Assembly: GCA_027886175.1 (NCBI GenBank)
Contig: JAJNNQ010000013.1
Location: 1,302,001-1,366,000 of the forward strand
Direction of reading: 5' to 3'
DNA: 64,000 nucleotides
From: Phylloscopus collybita
Lineage: Eukaryota; Chordata; Aves; Passeriformes; Phylloscopidae
Position 1 is the stretch's first letter. Each line of letters opens with the position of its first letter. Under the pieces are notes generated by a model. That model worked only from the letters and a program-made list of their open reading frames with translations. It made no database searches and was not told the DNA's origin. Of this stretch, positions 50,032 through 60,927 are shown one piece after another. The translations under genes were made by a program, and so were the position numbers.

Positions 50032-52404
50032 GTAAATCCCTGAAAGCAGAGCTGCCCCACATCTGACCTAGGGGACTAAGTTCTGCAGGTAAAAAGGGAG
50101 CCATGCAAGCCCATTGCTTTTCCTCCTTTTCTAAGATTATCACACCTGAGAATTAGGCTAAAGGCCATTTCTAGCTCACTTCAAACAGAGCAGCAGCTGA
50201 AATGGATTTAGTCACTGGCTCAAAGTGATTTAGTACTTCAGATGGCTCTTTCCATAATTCCCGCTCTCCTGACCTGATCAGTTCCTCTTTCAGAACTGCA
50301 TTAAGCTAATGCCCACTTTCTTCTGGCCCTATTGGGATAATGGATTCAGATATGCAGAAAGAATGTAAAAATCCATCTGTTATTTGGGATAAGTGATTTG
50401 CACAATAGTGCCCATGAGTGTTTGTTTAACACTGCGGACAGCAGAACACTGCTAAGTGGTACCACGCTGAGAAAGGGGAAGCAAGAAGGGAGGAGAAAGT
50501 AGCCCGGCTGTTTAAAAGCTATGTCCACCAATCTGTCTGCATTTTTTTGGCTTAGTTAACTGTTTGCCTGGGTTTTTTTTGTGGGAAACCAGGAAGGACA
50601 CGTGGAGCTTTTCCCAGGCTTTAGTGTTATTCTCTTGTTTCCAGCCTTGGATTTTGTATGCGTTAATTACAGCAACTCACGTAGAGAATCTAGTGCCAAG
50701 AGGATATTTACCTTGCAAACATTTCATCTGCTGCTCCCCTCTCCCCTTCTGTGACTTTTTCCAGTGATGGCTGCCTGGAGGCGCCTTTGAAGAAGCCTCA
50801 CCCTCGCCAACCTCAGACACCAGCCCTTTGCCTGCTCAGTGCGTGCCAGAAACCTGGCTGCACTTTCTTGGCAGGGAGCAGCCATCTCCTCACTTCCCTG
50901 GAGGTGAAGGAGGGCTCAGCCTAGAATATAAAGCATAAAATGGGAAAGAATTGGTTAGATTATACCGTGAAAAATTGTTGTTTTTCTAGCGAGATAAAAA
51001 CCCACCCTGTGTTTGATTCTGAGTGACATTGATCAGTTTGGCACCAGCAACTTCTCTGCTGGAGCCATGAGTGACTGCTCTTTAAGCAAGTACCAGAATT
51101 ATCTAGGCTGGCATTACAGTTCATCACACTCCTTGCTTTCTTTAGGCAAAGTTGAAGGAAAAATCTGCATTTGCACTACACATGCCATCAAAGATCTCAA
51201 AGAACATGACTTATCCTAGCCCACATGCCAAATCTGAATTGGAGCCAGGGTCAGAAATTCTCACTCCCTCTCCTTTCCTCCAGCCAGGATAACTTTTTCT
51301 CAAGGTCAGCTATGACTGTTGCCATCAGGGGCATGTGACACTGCCAACACCTTGCCACACATACCAGTTTCAGACTCCCTGGGTTTTACCCATAGCTACT
51401 GAAAACTGTCTACAGAAGAGGCTGCTAAAAAGAAAGTTGAAGACTGTTGAAGTCTATTCTAATCCACAGTGTCTATATTTATGCAGCCCCTGTCACAGCA
51501 GAGCAGAGAAAATGTCACTGGAACAGTTTCCTTTTTGCCAACAGGCAAGAGGTTTAAAAAGAGGCAGTAACCTCTATTTGATGATGTGTTTCTACAAATG
51601 TTTAACTTGCTATTTCATTTAGAAATCATCTTTAATGTTGATTTATATTCCTGGCAGTGAAGTCAGGAGGTTGGCAATCCCATTCCTTTTCAGTCTGTGC
51701 TGTGACTGAGGCAATAAAGCAGATCAAAGAGAAGGAGTCTTACAGTACTCACATTTTATCATCTTGAATGTTTTCAAGTTCTCACTCTGATATTCATGGG
51801 CAGATTATGTAACTACTAGATTTATACTTCTGAAGGCCACATAGTAAAGACTGAAATGTTGTATCATTAAAAGGAAGTATTTGGAAATAATTGAATTGAA
51901 TAAAAGAACAACATATCACAGGTAAACACTTGACACAAGCAGCAATGTTTTCCTGGAGATGTCGTTTTGCTCCAGTCTTTTATAGGGTCAGCCACTTGTT
52001 TTCATGCCACAGAATGTAAAATTAACTGCATGTTATTATACATTCTAAGTCTTGTTTTTCATCTAAATATGTCATCAAGCTGACATTTTTATTGCCTTAG
52101 TAATTCCTAAATATTCAGGGACTTGAATTCCATCAATAACAGTTTACCTAACTGATGGAAGCAGAGTAAGCCACAGACCTTCCGTGAATTTTTCAGAAGG
52201 TAATATATCACACTTCATTATCTAATGGGTCAGAGGAATATGAAGACTTGCTTTGGTGCCTGCCTTGAGCCTCCCTGCCCATGGCTTTTGTACAGTATCT
52301 CATGAACACTGATGGGTTTAGTTGCCTAATGAGTTGGGGACTTCGACAGCATAGCAACAACCATTTTTTTTATAAAAAAGAGAATAAATACAGGCAGAGG
52401 TTAG

Positions 52405-52588
52405 CAGATCATAACATCATCAGAGTTGGAAGAGACCTTTAAGATTATCCAGTCCATCAACCCAGCACTATCACTGTAACCCCTAAATCACTAAATCTTC
52501 CCCTGCACCACATCCAGACACCTCTTAAACACCTCCAGGGATGGTGACTCCATCATCTCCCGGGGCAACCTATTCCAATGCCTAAAAT
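52405..52588 (-). mobile_element. CR1 LINE 3' fragment, minus strand
   Basis: Reverse-complement CR1 tail and 3' UTR: catcatcagagttggaagag, acctttaagattatccagtc, then the antisense blocks acacctccagggatggtgac and ggggcaacctattccaatgc. It directly abuts a plus-strand CR1 piece, giving an inverted pair. Confidence 0.88.
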
Positions 52589-52589
52589 G

Positions 52590-52797
52590 CACCGAGGGAT
52601 GAGAGAATAGATTGAGAGCAGCCCCGAGGAGAAAGACTTGGGGGTCTTAGTTGAAGAGAAGTGTGACACAGCCATGTGCAGGTTGTTCGGGGCTCTGAGC
52701 AACCTAGTCTAGTGGGAGGTGCCCCTGCCCACGATAGGGAGTTGGGACGAGCTGATCTTTAAGGTCCTTTCCGGCCCAAACTGCTGCATGATTCCAT
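52590..52797 (+). mobile_element. CR1 LINE 3' fragment, plus strand, internally deleted
   Basis: Contains the CR1 block gagcagccccgaggagaaag and then jumps to the extreme 3' end (ctctgagcaacctagtctag, ctttaaggtcctttccggcc), ending in the ATTCCATG-type tail. The sequence normally lying between these blocks is missing. Confidence 0.85.
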
Positions 52798-52947
52798 GCA
52801 GTGGGGCAGAACCGGGATGTGCTGCCAGCCAGAGGGCACAGGCTGTGGGGCCATCACGGCCGGCACGTCCCCTCTGCACCGGCCCTGTGCCCTGTGAGCC
52901 ACTGCCAGGCACAGGGACAGGCTGCTGGCACGGGCCTGCACGGGCAG

Positions 52948-53550
52948 ATCACAGAATCACAGAGCTGTCAGCGTCTGAAGGGACCTCTGGAGACCATTTG
53001 ATCCAGCCCCCTGCCAAGGCAGGGTCACCTAGAGCAGATCAGTCAGAACACATCCCACATCCAGGAAGATTCTGAATCTCTCCAGAGAGGGAGACTCCAC
53101 AACATCCCTGGGCAGACTGTTCCAGTCCTCTGACATTCAGTGAAAAGAAATTCTTCCTCATATTGAGGTGGAACTTCTTTTCTTTTAGTTTATGGCCACT
53201 GCACCTTGCCCAGCACCATGCTCTTGGCAACCGCCTTTGAGATACTTATACACACTAGTGAGACCCCCTCTCACTTTTCTCTACATTAAATGGGCCCAGC
53301 TCCCGCAGCCTTTATTCATAGGAGAGATGCTCCAGCCCCTTAATCATCTCTGCTGCTCTCCTCTAGGTACTGCCCAACAGCTCCGTGTCTCCTCAGAAGT
53401 GAGGAGCCCAGAACCGAACACAGCACTCCACACGCGGCCTCCCCAGGGCTCATGAACACTGAGGGGCAGGACCACCTCCCTCCACCTGCTGGCCACAGGT
53501 TGTGCTGGATGCAGCCCAGGATACCACCGGCCCTCCTGGCCCCATCTCCC
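52948..53550 (-). mobile_element. CR1 LINE 3'-end fragment, minus strand
   Basis: Starts with the reverse complement of the CR1 tail (atcacagaatcacagag) and continues through the typical antisense blocks: tgaagggacctctggagacc, ccagccccctgccaaggcag, ttccagtcctctgac, cttcctcatattgaggtgga. It runs into sequence from the reverse-transcriptase end of the ORF2 reading frame. It is 5'-truncated, like most avian CR1 copies, and stops close to the MRPL33 CpG island. Confidence 0.9.
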
Positions 53551-53559
53551 AGGCCCGGC

Positions 53560-53890
53560 TGGCTGGCGCTGGCACGGGAGCCCCGCGGGGCCCGCCCCCG
53601 GGCGGTGCGGCCCCGCCGGCCCGGCCCCGCGCCCCGGACGCGGTTGTGGCGGCGGAAGGGGCGGGGCGGGGCGGCTGCGGGCCCGGCGCGATGTTCCTGA
53701 CGGCGGCGGCCCGTGAGTGGCGGGGCGCGGCGGGTGCGGGGCGGCTGCGGGGGCGGCCGGGCGGGCGGGCGGTCCGGCGGCCTTGGCTGAGGCGGCGCCG
53801 CCGCTGCGACCTTCCCGGCCCTTGCCGGCCCTTGCCCTCCGTCGGCCGCGGGGCCTCCCGGCGTGCCCCGGAGGAAGCGCAGGGTGACCT
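53560..53890 (+). promoter_or_regulatory. CpG-island promoter and 5' UTR of MRPL33
   Basis: Very GC- and CpG-rich island over exon 1. Upstream of the ATG are tandem GC boxes (ggggcggggcggggcgg near 53659) and an ETS-type cggaag at 53653-53658. That combination is typical of TATA-less housekeeping promoters and, for nuclear genes of mitochondrial proteins, of GABP/NRF-2 control. The ATG is roughly 33 bp downstream of the ETS motif, so the transcription start is probably within about 50 bp of it. The distal edge abuts a CR1 fragment. Confidence 0.8.
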
Positions 53891-56800
53891 AAACAGAACT
53901 TGCACAGACACAATATAGATGAGCTTTCTTTTTCTTTTTCTTTTTTTTTTTTTCTTTTTCTTTTTTAAGTTAAGTGGGGGTTTGAATTCGTGCTGCAGAT
54001 TTATAATTACTCTAAATTCCGTGAGGTGACAGAAAGTAATTCAGCCTGTTTGATGCTGTGCTGTGGGTTAGATCAGCGACCCCCAAGGCAGCCTCGTGGG
54101 GAGGTCGGGCTCAGCTGAGAAGGGCTCCGTGCAAACCCTTGTGTTGGCACCATGGCAGGAACCGAAGCCGGAGTGGGTGGGATACAAGCGCGGGAGACTG
54201 GGACTGCAGTTGCCACCAGCAGTGCTCCTCACACCTGTCTTAACTTCACACTCACCCAGAGAATTCATACTCGGCACTGAAGCTGAAAACTTACAGGGAA
54301 CATCTGGAGGATGCAGCAGGCGCAGCCTGTGATGCTGGGCACTGCATTTGCACAGGCACTTATAAAGGTGACATGATGGCAGGAAGAGAAGGGAACTGAC
54401 AGCACGTGGAAGAATGAGTGGTGCTTTATCCTAGCAGTAAATCTCTTCACGCTATCTCCCTGGGGCTTTAGCAAAGTCAGGCCGTGGAAAACACTTGATC
54501 TTTATATGTTGCAGATAAAAGAAACAAGATAAAATGGTAACTGTTTCTTCTGTTTTTCTCTTCTTCATGCTGAAAAAAAACCAAAAAAACCAAAACAACC
54601 CAGTGGCCAAGAGCAAATCTAAGTAAGTGATGGTTTTCTCACCAGTTTTTGTTTACTGGTATGTTGTATCTTTGCAAAGTGTTAAGCTTCTCTAGATTTT
54701 TTACTATACCTGAGAGAATTGCAGTCCATGCATCTAGCTGCCTCCTCTCAGCCATTCTGTATGTGTCTTCTCACAGGTAAGTACAGAATGGTGTGAAACT
54801 CTCCCATGGGTTTGAACTTGCAGCAAAGGCAGGTTTTGTCCTATGGGCAGCTGCATTAAGCTCAGCAGTAATCTCCTACACAGGGGGAAGCACACCTCTG
54901 TGCTCTCTGATTAAAGAGATGCTGTAAATGATCCAAGTATTTTTCCTGTTGTTCACCTGTCATACCTTTTTAGCTGAGGAGAGTAACCTAAGGTACAGCA
55001 TGGGTCCTTGTTGTCTGTGGTGTGGAATTTGGGCAGGTGCCATGAAGCTTTCCCATAGGCAGAGTGCAGAACACTTCCTAGGCTTAGCATATCCTGAGTT
55101 TATATGTGAGGAATGGACAGGGTGCAGTCAGTGCTCTGGGCATCTTAGTTTGCTCTGTAGTCCAGCTCAGCAGAGATGTTAGTGGGCTCTGGAAGAAAAC
55201 TAGTCACAGTCCTCTGACCTGTAAAGAAAGCTGATAGTGTGTTACAGGTTGGAAAGGAAGGAATATGTACTTTGAGCACACCAGTATTCTTACAGTGTGG
55301 GCACAAGGAAACAAGATCATGTGGAGAAACTGACTTGGATCCAAAATCCTGTTTGTAACAAAATTAGCTAGAGAAATGCAAGAGAAATTCACATGGTACC
55401 TGTATGTGAACACATTCCTGCCTTCCCATTCCCAGAAGTTGCATTCTGTGTGAGTGTATTACACTTGGTACCACACAGGCCTGAGATCTATGGCCTTTGG
55501 TACATTTCCTGTATTTTGGTTTTTTCAAGAATCTGCCCCCAGCAGAGCCAGTACCAGCCGCTTGCCACATTTGAGCAGATTCTTCTGCTACAGAATTTCT
55601 GCTCAATTGTCAGGCTTTTAAATTAAGAAAGCACTTTCCAAGTATGTGCCTGACAGAGAGCAGTTTGACATCTCATTGTTCTACTGTTATCTGTTCATAA
55701 AAACAAACACAGCAAATCAGGAGGTCTCTGCAAGGTGAAAAAGTAGCTTTTTAAAATGGTGTTACAATGTTAATGTAGGGATTTCTACCACACACTCTCT
55801 TGTATTTTTTATCCACGTTTCTCTCTGTTCTTTTACAGTCCCATATGCACTCCAGAAATATGTTCTTATATTATTTATCCTTCTCCACTCCCCTTGGGTT
55901 TCTTCCTGTGCCCCAACAGCTTTCTAGTGTTGTTTTCTGCCTCTGCCCTTTGTTACATTTCTTAACAGAGGAGTCATTTTTTTGAGCAAGGTGTATTGTT
56001 TAGAATGGGCTTAGCCTCAAATGTGTGGTGCACAAGAATTTCAAGGCCTGGTCATGCTGATGCCACTGATTCTCTCAAAGGGGAAACTGCACAGAGGCTT
56101 TGAGGAAGTGAGTGAGATATAGGGAAAGGAGTCTTTGTGGTTACTGAAGCTTCATGGCACACCTGCAGTAGTGTACAGGAGAGAACAACAAGCAGGGATA
56201 ATCCCAAGAATATGCTCGGTCAGTTGTCTGCAGGACTCCAGTGTCTTTCTCTTTATTTTAAACTCAGTAGTAAATTAGGTTGCAAAGCTGAAAAGGAAAA
56301 GCTTAAGGAAGTACACTGGTCAGAGCTGAACAAGTGAGAAAGAACAGGTTAATTTTGACAGAGCACTTTGTTTTAGAAACAGGAAAATACAGGAAAATGG
56401 AAGTGAACTGAATGCCCACATGCAGAGGTGTGTCCATCTCTTCATTGAAATGGAAGAGAAAGATGTAATTTACAGACTGGTTAAAGGGTTTTACATTTTT
56501 TTGAAGCTTCAGAAGATGCCCTCTGTGTGGGAGATTGCTTGGATCTTGGCATACTTCTAAACTGGGGGTGTGGAGCAGCTTCCTCAGTCTCCTGCTCCCT
56601 GGACACCACAGTTGCTGCCAGCCTGCTCCACAAACCAAGAGCCCTCCAGTGGGGAAGGGGCTTCCCGTGGCTGGGTTAATATCAAGCTCTGTATCTCTGG
56701 CAGGAGGATGGTGCCAAGGGGTTCTGCTTCTCCTTTTGGAAGCCTCTTGTGCCAGCCTATCTGCTTCGCTTCCTCTCTGCATGAGGAAGTGATAGTCTGT

Positions 56801-59500
56801 GATACAGTGTTATCTACAGCCTGAACATCTTTAACTACCATCATCCTTCCTCTCTTGCCCTTAGCTTTTAAGCCATAGCGACTCAATTGTATACTGATTA
56901 TCCTAATTCCTTTTTTTCTCTCCTGTTTTTATTCCTCCCACCTTACTGGTTTTTGGAGGAGCTGCTTCTCTCTAGGCTTGTATCCTGTTGAGGAATTATT
57001 AACTTAAAATTGGTGCTGAAGCTTATGGTTTAGTGTTTGTCTGTGTTAGAAGTTAAGCATACATAGTTTTGATACTCCCATCCCTGAAGTTGAAATTAAG
57101 TGTCTTATGTGATTGTGCTAAACTGTGTGTGCTGAAAGCTCATCCGTTTGCCCGTGCCCTGGCAGAGTGCCTGTGCACTGACACAGAGACATCCCTTGTG
57201 ACTTTAGATACATTCTGGTGAGGATGAAAAGTGCTGCAGAGACAGGCTACTGCTTCAACATCAGGAGACTCCGACTGCAGGAAAAACTGGTCTTGCTGAG
57301 ATATGATCCCATCGGTAAGAGCTCGGGGAAGAAGTCAGTGTGCTTTGTGTGAGCTTCTCTGGCTCTGTGGGGGAAACGATTTGAATGCAACAGGCTTTTT
57401 CCCATCTAAGCAGAATATGTCATAACATGTTTCATACTCAAGTGACTGTAGGGTTGCTGTTCTTCATGACATTCCAGTGGGAAGTAAATGTTACCCTCAT
57501 TCTACAGATTGTGGCAATGAAACAAAGTAATGACTTGCCTGACACATCAGAGACTTTGATGACAGCCATGCCACATGTCACTGGCGAAGTCAAGTGACAC
57601 AGGAGTTCTTTCATTCTGTTTCTTTGTGTGGTTTGCTAGACTGTGCTACCTCCAACAAGCAGGCGCAAAGTATGCATCGGCAGAAGTGTTCTGTTAAGAT
57701 GCCATGGGAGCTCTAGACCAGAAATTTTAACCACCTCTTACAAAATGGACTTGTTCTTCTAAAGAAATAGGCACAGATTCTTCCAACTCCACAAATGATA
57801 TCACTCTCCAGATGGCAGTTAGTGGATTCTTTTATGTTCCCCTGGTCCTTGCAGATTTTCTCAGTTTAAGAAGCTGATTTGTTGGATGGGTTATAGCACC
57901 TGACAAACTGCCTTTTGCTCACCCAGCTTTTTGAAAGGTGACTGAGGGTTCAAGTTTCTGTTGTTAGCATCAAATAGTTGAATTTAATGTTAAAAAGTTT
58001 AATGTGGGTAAATTTACAATTTAAACCAAACCATATTAGAAATAACATGGTGTAGCTAACGCAAAGAAGGTTTATTTAAAGTTGTAGAATATAAGAAATT
58101 TATTAAGCAGCTCTAAGTAGATAATGCATGGCCAGTACTTATGTGATTCAAGCTTATTTTTTCTTAAAATATTACATTCTTGTTAGAGGACTACCTTTTC
58201 ATTCTCAGAGCTAACAGTACAGGAGCTTTGAGAGGTGAGAGGAACCACCAGAGAAGCAATATACTGTTATCAAGGGTGACAGAGGTTGTGGCTTTCCTTT
58301 TGAATTCCACAGAAGGGGAGTCGGAGATCTCTGGGATTATATCCTTGAATAAGAAAAATAAATTATTGCATTGAAACATTGTGCAGAGTGATCCTCCAAA
58401 TGCTTTGCAACTTGTAGGGAAGTGAAGAAAGATAAGAGCTCAGATAGAACATGTAGTAGGTTGCTGAAGAAAGCTTTGATCTTTGTAGCCTGTAGTAGAA
58501 CACAAGTGAGAAATTGATGTGAGAAAGTGTTGCATGTGTGAAGGGAAGTAAATTTGAGTCTAGATAACAACTCACATCAGGAATATGTTAGGAAGCATTT
58601 TCACTTGGCATGTGTTTTCACCTTATGTTTTGTACTTCTCAGAAACCTGTGACGTCCACAGAATGAAGCTTTTTAGTGAAGTGGCAGGATTGCCCAAGTT
58701 TCACTACCTCGCAACTGCAGCAACAGAATCTGTACTATCTGCAGTATTTCTTAAAACGAAACTTTTTTGTGGAAGAAGAGATTTTGTTGTGTGGATTGCT
58801 CTTGCGTAGCTTTCAAAGGAATTCATAGAATGAAACTAACCAGTGTTGATTTTCAGATGGCATTGTAAAGCTTTGCTTTGATTTATTTTGTAGTTTTTGT
58901 TTTTTTAATTAATGTATTGACTGTGTTTAATCTGCCCCTGCAGGTTTTTATTGCAAACACCTGCATCAGGCATTGTGGTCATGGCCAGTTTGTGCCTTGT
59001 TGAGGGATCCACAGGACAACTGGTTAACTTCTCAGTCAGCCTGTGAGGCCAACTGGCTCCAACTCACCATCCGTAGTTGTTTAGGCTCAGGAGTTGAAGA
59101 GTAGTAGAAAGCAGAAAGAACCTATTTTTGTCCCTACATTAAACAGCTGTGACTCAGAACAGTCACACAGAGCAGCTGTTGAGTGTTTTCAATCGGATGC
59201 ATCCTGATACTTATTTTCACAGAGGTAAAGTGGACATCTTAGGAACTAAAAATTACATGTGGTAAAGTGAAAGCACCACTAAACTCCTTCAAGAGTTGGT
59301 TAACAACAGTGCTGTGCCAGTCAGTTGCTCCACACTCACTTAAGCAGTGAAGGCAGCCAGGAGAAAAGGAACGTGGGCTGGTTGAATTGAATTTTAACAC
59401 TTCAGGCTTCTTAAGGGATTCTTTTTTCTTTTTTTTTTTCTTCCCTGTAGCAAAACAACGTGTCCTCTTCACAGAGAAGAGAAAAATCCGTTCTGTGTGA
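53691..59500 (+). CDS. MRPL33: Mitochondrial ribosomal protein L33 (bL33m), complete, 4 coding exons
   Basis: Small structural protein of the large subunit of the mitochondrial ribosome, acting in the matrix in translation of mtDNA-encoded proteins. Coding exons are 53691-53712, 54604-54622, 57208-57314 and 59451-59500. All introns are GT-AG with donors gtgagt, gtaagt and gtaaga, and the phases join cleanly (22+19+107+50 = 198 nt, 65 residues plus TGA). The protein starts MFLTAAALAKSKSK, continues [16 protein letters not shown] and [15 protein letters not shown], and ends [15 protein letters not shown]. This matches vertebrate MRPL33 in length, the N-terminal MFL, the basic AKSKSK stretch, the ILVRM block and the KIRS tail. 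It is highly basic, as expected for an rRNA-binding protein. The start is the only ATG placed in the CpG-island first exon. It is tail to tail with RBKS. The identification rests on recognising the family by eye; the exon joins are inferred from splice consensus and frame. Confidence 0.96.
53924..53966 (+). repeat. T-rich (CTTTTT)n microsatellite in MRPL33 intron 1
   Basis: Pure pyrimidine run with interspersed C at roughly 6-nt spacing, lying directly after the CpG island. It could be a length-polymorphic tract. No role in splicing is evident, since the next acceptor is about 640 bp downstream. Confidence 0.8.
54604..54622 (+). other. MRPL33: MRPL33 coding exon 2, a 19-nt microexon
   Basis: This exon has only 19 nt and encodes most of the AKSKS stretch. 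It is followed by a strong gtaagt donor. Its acceptor is preceded by an A-rich run (ctgaaaaaaaaccaaaaaaa and on to cccag) instead of a pyrimidine tract; the nearest T/C-rich tract lies about 45 nt upstream. Removing it would shift the frame (19 is not a multiple of 3), so it must be included for the family-typical protein. Confidence 0.9.
57468..57550 (-). mobile_element. MIR-like SINE relic in MRPL33 intron 3
   Basis: Antisense MIR words ccctcattctacagattgtg, aatgacttgcctgacacat in the expected order and spacing. Confidence 0.5.
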
Positions 59501-59648
59501 ACAATGACTGGACTTGATTTATACATGAGAAGAGGATGGTCTGGGGGGGAGGATGGGGTGAACACTGATTCAGAAATCCAGCAACATGGGCTGAAAAGAA
59601 AGGAAATGAACTGGGATCACCGTCTCCTGTGATTTGAAGGCCATTGTG

Positions 59649-59654
59649 AATAAA
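59649..59654 (+). terminator. Likely MRPL33 polyadenylation signal
   Basis: Canonical AATAAA about 150 bp after the stop codon, giving a short 3' UTR. A second AATAAA at 59835-59840 could serve a longer isoform. Confidence 0.6.
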
Positions 59655-60753
59655 ACAATGTAGAGAGAGAAAATTCTTAATGTCTGGACATAGATCATCA
59701 CAGTAACATTTATTTATCTTTTGAGTTATTTTTACAGTGCTCAATTAAAAAAAATTAAATAGAAAATCCCATTGTCTGTGTTTTCTATTGTGAAAGAGGC
59801 TGTAATCTTCAAAGGAACTATTGTTTTATAAAGCAATAAAAATTAACATTTTCCACAGCAGGAATTCAATGGCAGGATTGCAAGTTTTTCTAACCTACCA
59901 GCCACAGATGCGACAGTAGTGATCACGAGCTGGTGTCATTACTTGGAGGGGTAATATTGCACCAGCTCCTTCTGAGGAAAGGAGGAATGGGAACCTAGAT
60001 GAGTTTTTGGATAAGCTATTACCATGGTTAAAGGCTTGTATTATTTTCAGCCAGGTTAATAGGATGAATTTTTCTTTCCTGGGTTTTTGTTCAAACATGA
60101 AGAAAACAGACAATTTAGTTCTCTGATGTTCTTGTAAGTTTCTTTCCCTTAATTAGCTTGCCTGTATTTAGAGCAATGTGGCTAGAAACATTTTTCAAAG
60201 TCTACCTCAGAAGCAGTCCTGTCCTATTTGCAGTTGGAGGGACCTTCCTGAGTGTGGGGAAGCACGGAGGTGCAGTGCCACACCTGAGGCACGTGGGCAC
60301 AGGCGGGCCCAGGCTCAGTGTACGCGGCTTTGTTGTGAGCCAAACACTGCCCTGGTGTCTGAGCACTGGAGCTGCAGTCTCAAAGCTAATGCTCTGCTTC
60401 GTGTGCTGCCATTTCACATCAGAAGTTCTGATAAAATCAAGTAAAAATACTGCCAGGAGCCCAATCCTCTCCAGGTGTTTTGCTATAAACTTCATGCAGT
60501 TCATTCAGTAGAGCGCACTGTGTGGGACGGCCACGGCGTTGTGTGGGGCCAGAGACCTGCTGTGCTGTGTTTGAAAGACCCACCACCCCCACCCCATCTT
60601 ACTGCTGCAGAGCAGGAACACACAGCATTCCTGAAATAAGAAGCAAAGAGACTCTCCTGGCCTTTCCAGTCAGCAGAGGAGAACCTTAGTGCAGTCAGGA
60701 GAATAATGCTGTCTGGTGTGAGATAAAATCAGTACAGCCAGCTAGACAATCAA

Positions 60754-60927
<174 letters not shown>

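Larger units (their letters stand above)
42536..52404. other. No recognised gene
   Basis: Unique sequence with two microsatellites and the 49813-50031 candidate exon. An AT-rich stretch at 51860-52150 could be conserved non-coding sequence. A possible very short CR1 tail lies near 47045-47085 (gactagatagcaaggtggcc). Confidence 0.5.
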
